NCBI RefSeq assembly: GCF_964212655.1
Contig: NZ_OZ156465.1
Location: forward strand, 2,976,001 to 3,040,000
Source: Candidatus Thiodiazotropha sp. LNASS1
GTDB taxonomy: Bacteria; Pseudomonadota; Gammaproteobacteria; Chromatiales; Chromatiaceae
Direction: 5' to 3'
Length of the DNA: 64,000 nucleotides
Part shown: positions 51,960 to 60,830 of the stretch, piece by piece
Numbering within the stretch: position 1 is the stretch's first letter
How the letters are laid out: the number at the start of each line of letters is the position of its first letter
The notes under the pieces: generated by a model
The model's database searches: none
The model's input: the letters and a program-made list of their open reading frames with translations, nothing else
Told to the model about the DNA's origin: nothing
Translations under genes and position numbers: made by a program

Positions 51960-52748
51960 ATGAACAGGTTTGCAATGGCAGGGTTGCTGTGCTGTATTCC
52001 TTTTGCCGCCCTGAGTGCGGTTGTCGGAGAGGAGGTTGTGTACCATCACGGTGATACCCGGATGAACGGCTATCTTGCCTATGATGATGCGATCGGGAAA
52101 AAGCGTCCCGGTATTCTGGTAGTACATGAATGGTGGGGTCACAATGCTTATGCGCGTAGCCGCGCAGAACAGCTGGCTGCCATGGGGTACACGGCCTTGG
52201 CGGTGGATATGTATGGTGAGGGCAAACAGGCGGACCACCCCAAGGATGCGGGACGGTTTGCCGGTGAGGTGAAAAAGAACATGGAGACGGCGGGTGCCCG
52301 TTTCCAGGCAGCGACAGAACTGTTACAGAACCATAAAACGGTAGCCCGGAATGAGATCTCCGCGATCGGCTACTGTTTTGGAGGCGGCATGGTTTTGGAG
52401 ATGGCAAGGCGTGGTCACGATCTCGATCTGGTGGCCAGTTTTCATGGCAGTCTGCCGACATCCGCACCAGCGGCGAAAGGTGCGGTAAAGGCAGAGGTTA
52501 TGGTCTTCAACGGCGCGGACGACCCCTTTGTAAAGCCGGAGCATATAGAGGCCTTCATGGCGGAGATGGATCGGGCCGAAGTGAAATACAGCTTTACAAA
52601 TTATCCTGGTGCCAGGCACTCATTTACCAACCCGGAGGCCGATGATTTTGGTAAGAAATTCGATTTGCCGCTGCAGTACGATGCAATGGCCGACAAACAA
52701 TCCTGGGGTGCCTTGTCGAAGGCATTGGATGCGATATATGCGAAGTGA
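51960..52748 (+). CDS. Secreted dienelactone hydrolase family protein
   Basis: The 262-residue protein has a signal peptide (FAMAGLLCCIPFAALSA) and an alpha/beta-hydrolase fold with the dienelactone hydrolase triad: Cys in GYCFGGGM, Asp in NGADDPFV and His in GARHSF. VVHEWWGHN is also typical. Classical cytoplasmic members open the dienelactone ring in chlorocatechol breakdown; exported homologues have unknown substrates. ATG 51960 is preceded by GAGGAGGAGAG, an excellent ribosome-binding site, which decides the start. It is divergent from the TlpA-domain gene. Confidence 0.9.
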   Translation: MNRFAMAGLLCCIPFAALSAVVGEEVVYHHGDTRMNGYLAYDDAIGKKRPGILVVHEWWGHNAYARSRAEQLAAMGYTALAVDMYGEGKQADHPKDAGRFAGEVKKNMETAGARFQAATELLQNHKTVARNEISAIGYCFGGGMVLEMARRGHDLDLVASFHGSLPTSAPAAKGAVKAEVMVFNGADDPFVKPEHIEAFMAEMDRAEVKYSFTNYPGARHSFTNPEADDFGKKFDLPLQYDAMADKQSWGALSKALDAIYAK

Positions 52749-52760
52749 GCGCTGACCGTA

Positions 52761-53537
52761 TCAATCCTTTACACACCTTACCCGGCGGCAGATGCTTTCG
52801 GCCCTGTTGTTCGCGTGAGTTTCCATATAAATCGCAAAGTGGATTTTTTCCGTGTCGATGGGTTCGCCGCGCTCCAGTGCTGTTAGCACCTCTTCGGGTA
52901 AGTGGCGCAACCAGGTCTGGACAAACCGGTTTTGTCCACCCTGAATTTCACAGCGTTCAGCATGGGCAAGCTGGTGCAGTAGTCTGATCGTCAAAACCGG
53001 GGCATGAGGGTTGGTCCAGACGTCGACTTGATCCTTGTTGGCACAAAAAATCATTCGACAATCGGTGAAACAACCATTTGTGAGGGCTTTGCTGTGCGCC
53101 AATCGGATGTTGCTGAGGTCGATGCCGGAGAAGAATACCGCCAGCTTATCCTGTGAGGCCTGCGGCAGGTGTGCAGGTGCGCCGGTCTGATGTCTTTCAA
53201 CCTCACCGATGAGTCGTTTAAATTGATCCAGCAATTGTTGATTTTTGGAATTGAACAGTCTGCTTGATGACCTGTTGTGTCTGGGGCGTTCATGCCGCTT
53301 GTCGCGGCAGGCTGAAAAGCTTGGGCCGGTGCTGTGGGCAAAGCGTTCAATAACCTCGAATCCCCCGGGACACTCTTTGCGCGAAACGAAACAGGGTAGG
53401 CGGTTGGTTTCCCGATAGTCGTTGCAGACAGTAACCGCCATCTGGCGATTGCTGCGCTGTGCGGGCTCTATCTCCGCTTGGCTATTGCCAAAGATAAAGA
53501 GGGTCAGGCAGATTGTTGTGATATTCCGGAGGCGCAT
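52761..53537 (-). CDS. Exported protein of unknown function with an HQLAH motif
   Basis: A signal peptide (MRLRNITTICLTLFIFGNSQA) precedes about 235 residues with an even number of Cys (CNDYRE, CFVSRKECPGG, CFTDCRMIFC). This suggests disulfides in the periplasm. Near the middle, LLHQLAHAERCEIQGGQNRF looks like the helix of DUF4157-like or minigluzincin domains (HELAHxxQ), but the catalytic Glu is replaced by Gln. It may thus be a protease-like fold without activity. I do not recognise the family. ATG 53537 is chosen over 53642 for the signal peptide. It is convergent with the dienelactone hydrolase gene. Confidence 0.65.
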   Translation of the reverse strand: MRLRNITTICLTLFIFGNSQAEIEPAQRSNRQMAVTVCNDYRETNRLPCFVSRKECPGGFEVIERFAHSTGPSFSACRDKRHERPRHNRSSSRLFNSKNQQLLDQFKRLIGEVERHQTGAPAHLPQASQDKLAVFFSGIDLSNIRLAHSKALTNGCFTDCRMIFCANKDQVDVWTNPHAPVLTIRLLHQLAHAERCEIQGGQNRFVQTWLRHLPEEVLTALERGEPIDTEKIHFAIYMETHANNRAESICRRVRCVKD

Positions 53538-53701
53538 GGTTCGAATACCGGGTCTGCAAACTGCTAGGACCAAATCCTCAATCGTGAAGCCGGGACAATA
53601 CACTTTACCCTTCAGCATAGACGCCAAAGGGTGAGATTTCATCTTATGTTCTGGAGGATCGGATAAAAGCCATAAAACGGCTTAGTGATGCATAACCGTC
53701 A

Positions 53702-54574
53702 TCATGGTTCGTTGTTCAGTAGCTGACGCATTTCTGCAAAACGCTTGGCTTCATCCTGGTCGGCCTGGGGATAGCGCGGCTCCATCCCCTCCAGCGTTTT
53801 GCGGATAATGCGTGCAACCTGCCAGCGCATATAGGGCTTGTCGTCAGCGGGTATGGCATACCAGGGCGCCCAAGGCCTGGAAGTTGCTTCCAGGGTCTGG
53901 CGATAGGCATGCATATAGCTGTCCCAATGCTGACGCTCCTCCACATCTTTGATTGAGAACTTCCAGTTTTTTCGCGCCTCATCCAGTCGGGAAAGAAATC
54001 GATTGCGTTGTTCATCCTTGCTGACATTGAGCCAGAATTTCAGGATCACGGTGCCGTTCTCCGACAGGTGCCTCTCATATTGGCGTATGGATTCAAATCG
54101 TTGCTGCCATAGTTGATCGAGTCCATCCGGAATGTCGATACGCTGTGCTTCCAGGTACTCGGGATGCACCCTGACCACCAGGGTTTCCTCATAATAGCTG
54201 CGGTTGAATATACCGATGCGCCCTCGCTCGGGAAGGGCCTGTGTGGTTCGCCATAGAAAGTCGTGGTCCAGCTCCTCTTTGGAGGGCTGTTTAAATGAGA
54301 ATACCTGGCAGCCACTGGGGTCGACGCCTGTCATTACGGCGCGGATGGTGCTGTCCTTGCCGGCAGCATCCATGGCTTGGAAGAGAATCAGAAGTGAACG
54401 TCGATCCTCTGCGTAGAGTCTGCGCTGGAGTTCGTCCAGTCGGTCGATCTCTTTTCCCAGGGCTTTCTTGCAGCCCTTTTTGCCTGGTGCGTCTTCCGGT
54501 GGTTCGGTCGTCAGGGTGCTCGGCTTCAGTTGGCCTTTGAACGGAACGAGATAAGGACTCATTACTGGCTTCAT
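53702..54574 (-). CDS. ppk2: Polyphosphate kinase 2 family protein
   Basis: PPK2 enzymes use polyphosphate to phosphorylate nucleoside mono- or diphosphates. The 290-residue protein has Walker A in MDAAGKDSTIR, SFKQPSKEELDHDFLWR, RIGIFNRSYYEE with the lid Arg/Glu, RQYERHLSENGT and KFWLNVSKDEQ. One PPK2 domain is present. The subclass, I or III, which decides between ADP/GDP and AMP as acceptor, needs an alignment. Polyphosphate storage is common in sulfur oxidisers. It stands alone on the minus strand upstream of the unknown exported protein. Confidence 0.93.
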   Translation of the reverse strand: MKPVMSPYLVPFKGQLKPSTLTTEPPEDAPGKKGCKKALGKEIDRLDELQRRLYAEDRRSLLILFQAMDAAGKDSTIRAVMTGVDPSGCQVFSFKQPSKEELDHDFLWRTTQALPERGRIGIFNRSYYEETLVVRVHPEYLEAQRIDIPDGLDQLWQQRFESIRQYERHLSENGTVILKFWLNVSKDEQRNRFLSRLDEARKNWKFSIKDVEERQHWDSYMHAYRQTLEATSRPWAPWYAIPADDKPYMRWQVARIIRKTLEGMEPRYPQADQDEAKRFAEMRQLLNNEP

Positions 54575-54707
54575 TTCTTATCAATCCTGTCGAGTTCTAT
54601 AAGCAGCGCATAGCGACAACTTGGCTCGGTGCTGCTATAGGCAGTGTGTTTGTGGTGGCTGAGCAGCTATCAAGGTGCAACTTAACGGTCCGCTCGCTGA
54701 GCAGCAC

Positions 54708-55577
54708 TCAAGTTAGCAATTCTGCCATAAGGCTTCCCATTTCTGCAGGTGATCTTACCACCTGAGCACCGGCATTTTCCAAGGCCTGGAACTTGGCTTC
54801 CGCAGTGCCCTTGCCGCCACTGATGATTGCTCCAGCATGACCCATTCGCTTTCCCGGTGGTGCGGTAACGCCGGCAATGTAGGCAACAACGGGTTTATTG
54901 ATATGGTTTTTAATATACTCTGCCGCCTCTTCCTCGGCTGAGCCGCCGATCTCGCCGACCATGATGATACCTTCAGTCTGCCCGTCCTCTTGGAACAGCT
55001 TCAGGCAATCGATGAAACTTGTCCCGTTTATCGGATCTCCGCCAAGACCGACACAGGTGCTTTGACCGAGTCCGGCGAGTGTTGTCTGATGGACGGCTTC
55101 GTAAGTGAGTGTGCCGGAACGTGACATGACACCGACCCTGCCCGGCTGATGGATCGAACCCGGCATGATGCCGATTTTGCAGGCGCCTGGTGTAATGACA
55201 CCGGGGCAGTTTGGACCGATGAGACGTGCATCATAGGATTTTAGGGCCTCCTTCACCTTCAGCATATCGAGGATAGGTATGCCTTCGGTGATGCAGGCTA
55301 TTACCCGAATTCCAGCATCCGCCGCTTCAATGATCGCGTCGGCAGCGAAAGGAGGCGGTACATAGATCATCGTGGCATCGGCACCGGTGGTGGCGACCGC
55401 ATCATGCACAGTGTCAAAGACCGGTCTGTCGAGGTGTGTCTGTCCCCCCTTGCCAGGGGTTACGCCGCCCACCAGCTGGGTGCCATAGGCAATAGCCTGT
55501 TCAGAGTGGAAGGTGCCCTGCTTGCCGGTGAAGCCCTGGCAGATAACACGGGTGTTCTTGTCGACGAGAATGCTCAT
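54708..55577 (-). CDS. sucD: Succinyl-CoA synthetase, alpha subunit
   Basis: SucD binds CoA and carries the phosphohistidine of succinyl-CoA synthetase, which links succinyl-CoA cleavage to ATP or GTP synthesis in the TCA cycle. The 289-residue protein has [33 protein letters not shown], the [11 protein letters not shown] segment and the phosphorylated His in RMGHAGAII. It is 26 bp downstream of sucC. Confidence 0.97.
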   Translation of the reverse strand: MSILVDKNTRVICQGFTGKQGTFHSEQAIAYGTQLVGGVTPGKGGQTHLDRPVFDTVHDAVATTGADATMIYVPPPFAADAIIEAADAGIRVIACITEGIPILDMLKVKEALKSYDARLIGPNCPGVITPGACKIGIMPGSIHQPGRVGVMSRSGTLTYEAVHQTTLAGLGQSTCVGLGGDPINGTSFIDCLKLFQEDGQTEGIIMVGEIGGSAEEEAAEYIKNHINKPVVAYIAGVTAPPGKRMGHAGAIISGGKGTAEAKFQALENAGAQVVRSPAEMGSLMAELLT

Positions 55578-55603
55578 TGTTTTGTTTATTCCTTGCTGAT
55601 TGA

Positions 55604-56764
55604 TCAGGCTGCTGCGGATACGGCTTTTTTCGCGGCTTCGGTAAAGTCATTGGCAGTGAGAAAATCGAGGCCGCTGGCTTCCAGCATTTCGAGTCCTTGT
55701 TGGGCATTGGTGCCTTCCAGCCGCACTACCACAGGCGCCGTGACGCCAATGGTGCGAGCGGCAGTGATAATACCTTCCGCGATCAGGTCGCAGCGGACGA
55801 TGCCGCCGAAGATATTGACCAGCACCGTTTTGACCTTGGCGTCGGATAGGATCAGCTTGAATGCCTCTGTTACCCTTTCCGCGGTTGTCCCTCCTCCGAC
55901 GTCGAGGAAGTTGGCGGGTTCGCCACCATGCAGCTTTACCATATCCATGGTCGCCATCGCGAGACCGGCGCCATTTACCATACAGCCGATATTGCCGTCC
56001 AGGGTAATGTAATTCAGGTCGTGTATAGCGGCGGCGGCCTCCTTTTCATCCTCCTGTGTGATATCGCGCAATGCCGCCAGCTCCTGGTGGCGGTACAGGG
56101 CATTGCTGTCCAGGTTGATCTTTGCGTCCAGGGCCACAAGATCGCCGGATGAAGTGACGATCAGCGGATTTATTTCGATCAGGCTGACATCCTTGTCCAA
56201 ATAGAGCTGATACAGAGCCATCATTATTTTTGAAAACTGTTTGATCTGGCCGCCTGTCAGGCCGAGGCCGAATGCGAGCTTGCGGCATTGGAAGGGTAGC
56301 ATTCCGGTTGAAGGATTGACCGTCGTTGTAAGGATCTTCTCCGGAGTTTCCGCGGCGACCTCCTCGATATTCATTCCGCCAGCGGCCGAGGCCATGAAAG
56401 TGATGCGTGAACGAGACCGATCCAGCAGGGCGCCCAGATAGAGTTCCCTGGCAATGTCACTCCCCTCCTCCACCAATATCGAATTCACAGGCAGTCCCTG
56501 CGGGCCCGTCTGCTTGGTGACCAGGGTCATTCCCAGAATCTCACGGGCGGCCTCTTCCACCTCATCCAGAGAGCGCACCAACTTCACTCCGCCCGCTTTG
56601 CCGCGACCACCGGTATGGGCTTGGGCCTTTACGACCCAGATGTCGCCGCCAAGTCCCTGTGCTGCGGTTCGGGCGTCGTTTGGGCTTGAGACGGACTGAC
56701 CTTGCGGTACAGGAATGCCGTAACTGGCAAAGAGCGATTTTGCTTGGTATTCGTGTAGGTTCAT
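55604..56764 (-). CDS. sucC: Succinyl-CoA synthetase, beta subunit
   Basis: SucC holds the ATP-grasp nucleotide site of succinyl-CoA synthetase. The 386-residue protein begins [20 protein letters not shown] and has [36 protein letters not shown] and [14 protein letters not shown]. Its length is standard (E. coli 388). AAAGGG precedes the start. sucC-sucD form a two-gene unit separate from sucAB, and citrate synthase is encoded 2 kb away in the opposite direction, so the TCA genes are locally grouped. Confidence 0.97.
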   Translation of the reverse strand: MNLHEYQAKSLFASYGIPVPQGQSVSSPNDARTAAQGLGGDIWVVKAQAHTGGRGKAGGVKLVRSLDEVEEAAREILGMTLVTKQTGPQGLPVNSILVEEGSDIARELYLGALLDRSRSRITFMASAAGGMNIEEVAAETPEKILTTTVNPSTGMLPFQCRKLAFGLGLTGGQIKQFSKIMMALYQLYLDKDVSLIEINPLIVTSSGDLVALDAKINLDSNALYRHQELAALRDITQEDEKEAAAAIHDLNYITLDGNIGCMVNGAGLAMATMDMVKLHGGEPANFLDVGGGTTAERVTEAFKLILSDAKVKTVLVNIFGGIVRCDLIAEGIITAARTIGVTAPVVVRLEGTNAQQGLEMLEASGLDFLTANDFTEAAKKAVSAAA

Positions 56765-57261
56765 GATGGTCCCTTTGGTGTTTTTTTACTTTTGCTGCCC
56801 TCTTATTAGGTTTATGGGCATATAAATCATATTATGAATGGAGAAGTCGGTTTTTTATAGTGCTTTGCACAAAAAATCCAGTTGGTATACGGCTTGGCAG
56901 TCAGTTGGTGCAATGAGGGTCAGTGGATTTGTGGCGCAAAATCGTGAATTAACAATCTTGATTTCGAGAATCATTACATTTTCAAATGTAACCATAATAA
57001 GGCGATAAATGCTTTTAAGTTCCGATAAATGACAGCAAAAGCTGCCATATTCTGTCTTCGTGCATAATGCCGCCTTAAGCTTTTTTTGAAGCAATAGCCA
57101 TTGTTTGTTAGGGTACGCCTCCTTATGCCCGATTCTCTGGTTGTTTGTGAGGTGTCTGATAAGCAAATCGAGTCACTGTCGACTGCCGGTGGTTATGGGC
57201 TGCATTTTCCAACCATATGAGGGGTCTTGGATCGTGTTATTGATCTCTTGAGGAGACGACT
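56765..57261. other. AT-rich intergenic region between sucC and the radical SAM gene
   Basis: About 500 bases containing the divergent promoters of sucCD and the gene at 57262. A minus-strand frame at 56855-57166 exists but has unbiased composition, no ribosome-binding site and no recognisable motif. I do not call it. GAGGAG just before 57262 is the next gene's ribosome-binding site. Confidence 0.5.
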
Positions 57262-58614
57262 ATGCTGCTTAATTCCCAATCAACCAGATCATTGTTGCGC
57301 GCGGTAGATTTTGAGTATGCACCACAGCGCTTCACTGTCTACACAGCCCGTGACCTTGGCCGTATCGGTCAGCTGGAGCGCCTCCCCGCTGAGTTGCGTT
57401 ACGAGATGAAGGTTGTCTCTTCTGTATTGCCGTTTAGGGTCAACGAGTATGTGTTGCGTGAGCTGATCGATTGGGAGCGTGCGCCCGAAGATCCGATGTT
57501 TCAGCTGACCTTTCCCCAGCGTGGCATGTTGTCGGATGCGCATTTCAACCGTATGGCGATGGCGTTAGACTCCGGATTGGAAAAGAAGGAGCTGCAGGTG
57601 GTGGCCAATGAGATCCGTGCTGAGCTCAACCCCCACCCGGCGGGACAGCTGGAGAATAATCTACCGCGGGACGAATATGGTGAGCCAATCAACGGCCTGC
57701 AGCATAAGTATAAGGAGACCGTGCTGTTTTTTCCCAGTCAGGGACAAACGTGCCACAGTTACTGCACTTTCTGTTTCAGATGGGCGCAATTCATCGGCGA
57801 CAAGTCCCTACGTATTGCAACCACCGAGGCGGAAAAGCTCTACAGCTATCTGCGACACCATCCGGAGGTGACGGACCTGCTGGTGACCGGAGGTGATCCG
57901 ATGGTGATGAAAAGCAAGCAGTTAAAGGCCTACCTGGAGCCGCTGCTCCACCCCGAGTTCAGTCATATCCAGACGATTCGTATCGGAACCAAGGCGTTGA
58001 CATTCTGGCCTCATCGCTTCATTTTTGATGACGATGCCGACGAGTTGATTGAATTGCTTCATCATTTGGTATTGGCGGGCAAACATGTCGCCATCATGGC
58101 CCATTACAATCACTGGCGCGAACTGGATACTGACGTTGCCCGGGCCGCCATTCGCAGGGTACGGGCTACTGGGGCTGAAATCCGCAGTCAGGGCCCATTG
58201 TTAGCTCACATCAATGACAATTCGGACGATTGGGCAAAGCTATGGAATGAACAGGTAAAATTGGGAGTTAACCCTTACTATATGTTTGTGGAACGGGATA
58301 CCGGCGCTCGTCGCTATTTCGAGGTCCCCCTCTACAGGGCATGGCAGATCTATCGTGATGCGATGAAGCAGGTTTCCGGATTGGGACGCACCGCCCGTGG
58401 ACCTAGTATGAGTGCCGGCCCCGGTAAGGTAGAGATTCAGGGTGTCACTGAGATCAATGGAGAGAAGGTGTTTGTTTTACGCTTTATTCAGGCGAGGGAT
58501 CACGATCTTGTGCAGCGGCCCTTTTTTGCTCAATATGATGAAAAAGTCACCTGGTATGATCAGTTGCGACCAGTTCAGGGACAGGCACTACCCTTTCTTG
58601 AGGCTGCGCGGTAA
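57262..58614 (+). CDS. Radical SAM protein of the lysine 2,3-aminomutase family
   Basis: The 450-residue protein has the radical SAM motif CHSYCTFCFRW (about residues 168-178), VTDLLVTGGDPMVMKS and RIGTKALTFWPHRF, all LAM-family features. Members use PLP and SAM to move amino groups (lysine 2,3-aminomutase, EpmB) or do related chemistry. At 450 residues it is longer than EpmB (about 340) and carries an extended carboxy end (GLGRTARGPSMSAGPGKVEI). It lacks the context of lysine fermentation. EpmB-like or osmolyte (beta-lysine) roles are both conceivable, and I cannot decide. GAGGAG precedes the ATG. Confidence 0.85.
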   Translation: MLLNSQSTRSLLRAVDFEYAPQRFTVYTARDLGRIGQLERLPAELRYEMKVVSSVLPFRVNEYVLRELIDWERAPEDPMFQLTFPQRGMLSDAHFNRMAMALDSGLEKKELQVVANEIRAELNPHPAGQLENNLPRDEYGEPINGLQHKYKETVLFFPSQGQTCHSYCTFCFRWAQFIGDKSLRIATTEAEKLYSYLRHHPEVTDLLVTGGDPMVMKSKQLKAYLEPLLHPEFSHIQTIRIGTKALTFWPHRFIFDDDADELIELLHHLVLAGKHVAIMAHYNHWRELDTDVARAAIRRVRATGAEIRSQGPLLAHINDNSDDWAKLWNEQVKLGVNPYYMFVERDTGARRYFEVPLYRAWQIYRDAMKQVSGLGRTARGPSMSAGPGKVEIQGVTEINGEKVFVLRFIQARDHDLVQRPFFAQYDEKVTWYDQLRPVQGQALPFLEAAR

Positions 58615-58719
58615 ACCTGCATAATCACTTCCCCATGGTATTACGGCCATACATTGTCAGGGTGGCCGGTTGTGGATTGGGTTTGTTAAAAAGCAATAGT
58701 TATCATTAACATAATCTTG

Positions 58720-58750
58720 TTGATGAACCCCGTTGGCCTCGGGCTATAAT
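58720..58750 (+). promoter_or_regulatory. Probable promoter upstream of gltA
   Basis: A perfect -10 TATAAT lies at 58745-58750, with TTGATG at 58720-58725 (19-bp spacing) as a weak -35. The distance to the gltA start gives a leader of about 125 bases. Confidence 0.4.
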
Positions 58751-58881
58751 TTTGTCACTTATAAAAATTAGTTATATTTATTTGACTGTTAATTTATACC
58801 ACATGCGTTGTAGGGTATTGTCGGTTGTTAATGCAATGCACCGATCCTACGCAAGCCTTGAAGTAACTCACGGAGCACAAC

Positions 58882-60183
58882 ATGGCGGATAATCGAAAGA
58901 CCTATACCTTGACGAATGACGAAACCGGGGTGTCGGTAAAGCTACCTGTTCGTGAATCGATCCAGGGTCCCCCGGCAATCGACGTTTCGGCGCTCTACAA
59001 AGAGGCCGGGGTCTTCACCTATGATCCTGGATTTATGTCCACGGCGAGTTGCCAAAGCAAGATTACCTTTATTCAGGGTGAGGTGGGTATTCTGGAATAT
59101 CGTGGCTACCCCATTGAGCAATTGGCCGCTAACGGTGATTTCCTGGAGACCGCTTATCTGCTGTTGAACGGCGAGTTGCCGAACGAAGGTCAGCTGCGGG
59201 ATTTCAATCAACTGATTAACCGCCACACTATGTTGAATGAGACCCTGACCCACTTCTTCGATGGCTTTCACTACAATGCGCATCCCATGGCAATCATGGT
59301 CGGTGTGGTTGGCTCACTCTCCGCTTTTTATCACGATTCGCTGGATATCAATGATCCAGAGTTACGCCGGGTTGCGGCTCACAGGCTGATCGCCAAAATG
59401 CCGACCATTGCGGCTGCCAGTTACAAGCATAACGTGGGCGAGCCCTTCATGTACCCACGCAATGAACTCTCTTACTGCGCCAACCTGCTTCACATGATGT
59501 TCGCTACCCCCTGTGAAGAGTATGAAGTGGATCCGGTTGCGGAAAAGGCGTTGAATCTGCTTTTTATCTTGCATGCGGATCACGAGCAGAATGCCAGTAC
59601 CTCCACGGTAAGGCTTGCCGGCAGTTCGTTGGCAAATCCCTTCGCCTGTATCGCTGCGGGTATCGCATCACTGTGGGGCCCCGCTCATGGTGGCGCCAAT
59701 GAGGCGGTTCTGGATATGCTGAGCGAGATTGGGGATGTTTCGCAAATCGACAAGTATATCGCCAAGGCCAAGGATAAGGATGATGGATTCCGCCTGATGG
59801 GATTTGGGCATAGGGTCTACAAGAAGTATGATCCACGTGCCGGCATAATTCGTGAGGTTTGCCATGAGGTATTGGAGAAACTGGCGGATGCGAACAATCC
59901 GATGTTCGAGCTGGCTCAGCGCCTGGAAGAGATCGCGCTGAATGATGAGTATTTCATCGAACGCAAGCTCTATCCCAATGTGGATTTCTACTCCGGTATT
60001 ATCTATCGGGCACTGGGTATACCCAACAATATGTTCACTGTAATGTTCGCCATAGCCCGCACAGTCGGTTGGGTGGCGCATTGGCTGGAGATGATGGACG
60101 ACCCGAGGCAGAAGATTGGGCGTCCGCGTCAGATCTACAAGGGTTACGCCAGGCGTGATTACGTGCCGCTAAGCGATCGATGA
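58882..60183 (+). CDS. gltA: Citrate synthase (type II)
   Basis: Citrate synthase condenses acetyl-CoA and oxaloacetate, the entry step of the TCA cycle. The 433-residue protein is of the hexameric, NADH-sensitive gram-negative type. It has [45 protein letters not shown] with the active His, [15 protein letters not shown] with the second His, and NVDFYSG with the catalytic Asp. CGGAGCACAAC precedes the start. It is followed by a convergent minus-strand gene. Confidence 0.97.
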   Translation: MADNRKTYTLTNDETGVSVKLPVRESIQGPPAIDVSALYKEAGVFTYDPGFMSTASCQSKITFIQGEVGILEYRGYPIEQLAANGDFLETAYLLLNGELPNEGQLRDFNQLINRHTMLNETLTHFFDGFHYNAHPMAIMVGVVGSLSAFYHDSLDINDPELRRVAAHRLIAKMPTIAAASYKHNVGEPFMYPRNELSYCANLLHMMFATPCEEYEVDPVAEKALNLLFILHADHEQNASTSTVRLAGSSLANPFACIAAGIASLWGPAHGGANEAVLDMLSEIGDVSQIDKYIAKAKDKDDGFRLMGFGHRVYKKYDPRAGIIREVCHEVLEKLADANNPMFELAQRLEEIALNDEYFIERKLYPNVDFYSGIIYRALGIPNNMFTVMFAIARTVGWVAHWLEMMDDPRQKIGRPRQIYKGYARRDYVPLSDR

Positions 60184-60221
60184 TGTAAACAACGCATACT
60201 TAGGGCCGGGAGAAGTGTGGT

Positions 60222-60824
60222 TCAACCGGGAGTATCGACCAGTTGCTGCAGTTGTTTTATGCTCGCGCCCTGAATGGGCTGATTGTCCAGGGGATCCAAT
60301 GGGTGATTGTGTGGGTTTTGTGCCGGCAGTACGACAAGCTCGAAACCGACGCCATCTGCATTGAAGATAAAACAGGGTACCGATTCCTTTCTGCCGTTAC
60401 TGAACTGCAACCGGTGCTGCTTTTCCTGCCAGGGTATATGCAGATCACTCAAAGTGAAGAGCAGGTCTTCCGGGGTGTCGGCAAATAAGTGCAGTTTCAC
60501 ACTGCTGTTGCTATCGGCCGTGCCATCAAAAACAGCTCCCACTAACTTGGGATTAAATTGTATCAATGCCTGCATGGCGTTGAGTGCACTGAGGCGAAGT
60601 ACACGCAGGGTATCAGTCTGCCTTTCACCACGAACCAGACGCTGCTGTTCCCTGAGGGCACTCTCCACCTCCTCGCGGGTAGGTAAAAGCTGGCGTTTAG
60701 TGATGCCGTACTTCGCCGCCGCCTTTTGGCAGGCATAAGTGACGTTGTCAGAGCGCAGCTCTGTCAGAATGCGTGCCGCCTCGTATGCGATTAGCCGTTG
60801 TAACTCACGTTTTCCTGTCCGCAT
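60222..60824 (-). CDS. Conserved nucleotidyltransferase-like hypothetical protein
   Basis: The 200-residue cytoplasmic protein starts MRTGKRELQRLIAYEAARIL and has a helical amino half (QKAAAKYGITKRQLLPTREEVESAL). A mixed alpha/beta half follows, with FNPKLVGAVFDGTADSNSSVKLHLFAD. The GAVFDGTADSNSSVKLHLFAD block (G...S/D...LHLF) recalls the core of nucleotidyltransferase-fold proteins annotated in gammaproteobacteria. No activity is known. Its start is 7 bp downstream of the PBP1A gene stop, so the two are probably cotranscribed. Confidence 0.7.
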   Translation of the reverse strand: MRTGKRELQRLIAYEAARILTELRSDNVTYACQKAAAKYGITKRQLLPTREEVESALREQQRLVRGERQTDTLRVLRLSALNAMQALIQFNPKLVGAVFDGTADSNSSVKLHLFADTPEDLLFTLSDLHIPWQEKQHRLQFSNGRKESVPCFIFNADGVGFELVVLPAQNPHNHPLDPLDNQPIQGASIKQLQQLVDTPG

Positions 60825-60830
60825 TGCCGG

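Noticed and set aside
56855-57166. 103-codon minus-strand frame between sucC and the radical SAM gene
   Set aside because: No ribosome-binding site, no motif, and AT-rich composition typical of intergenic DNA.
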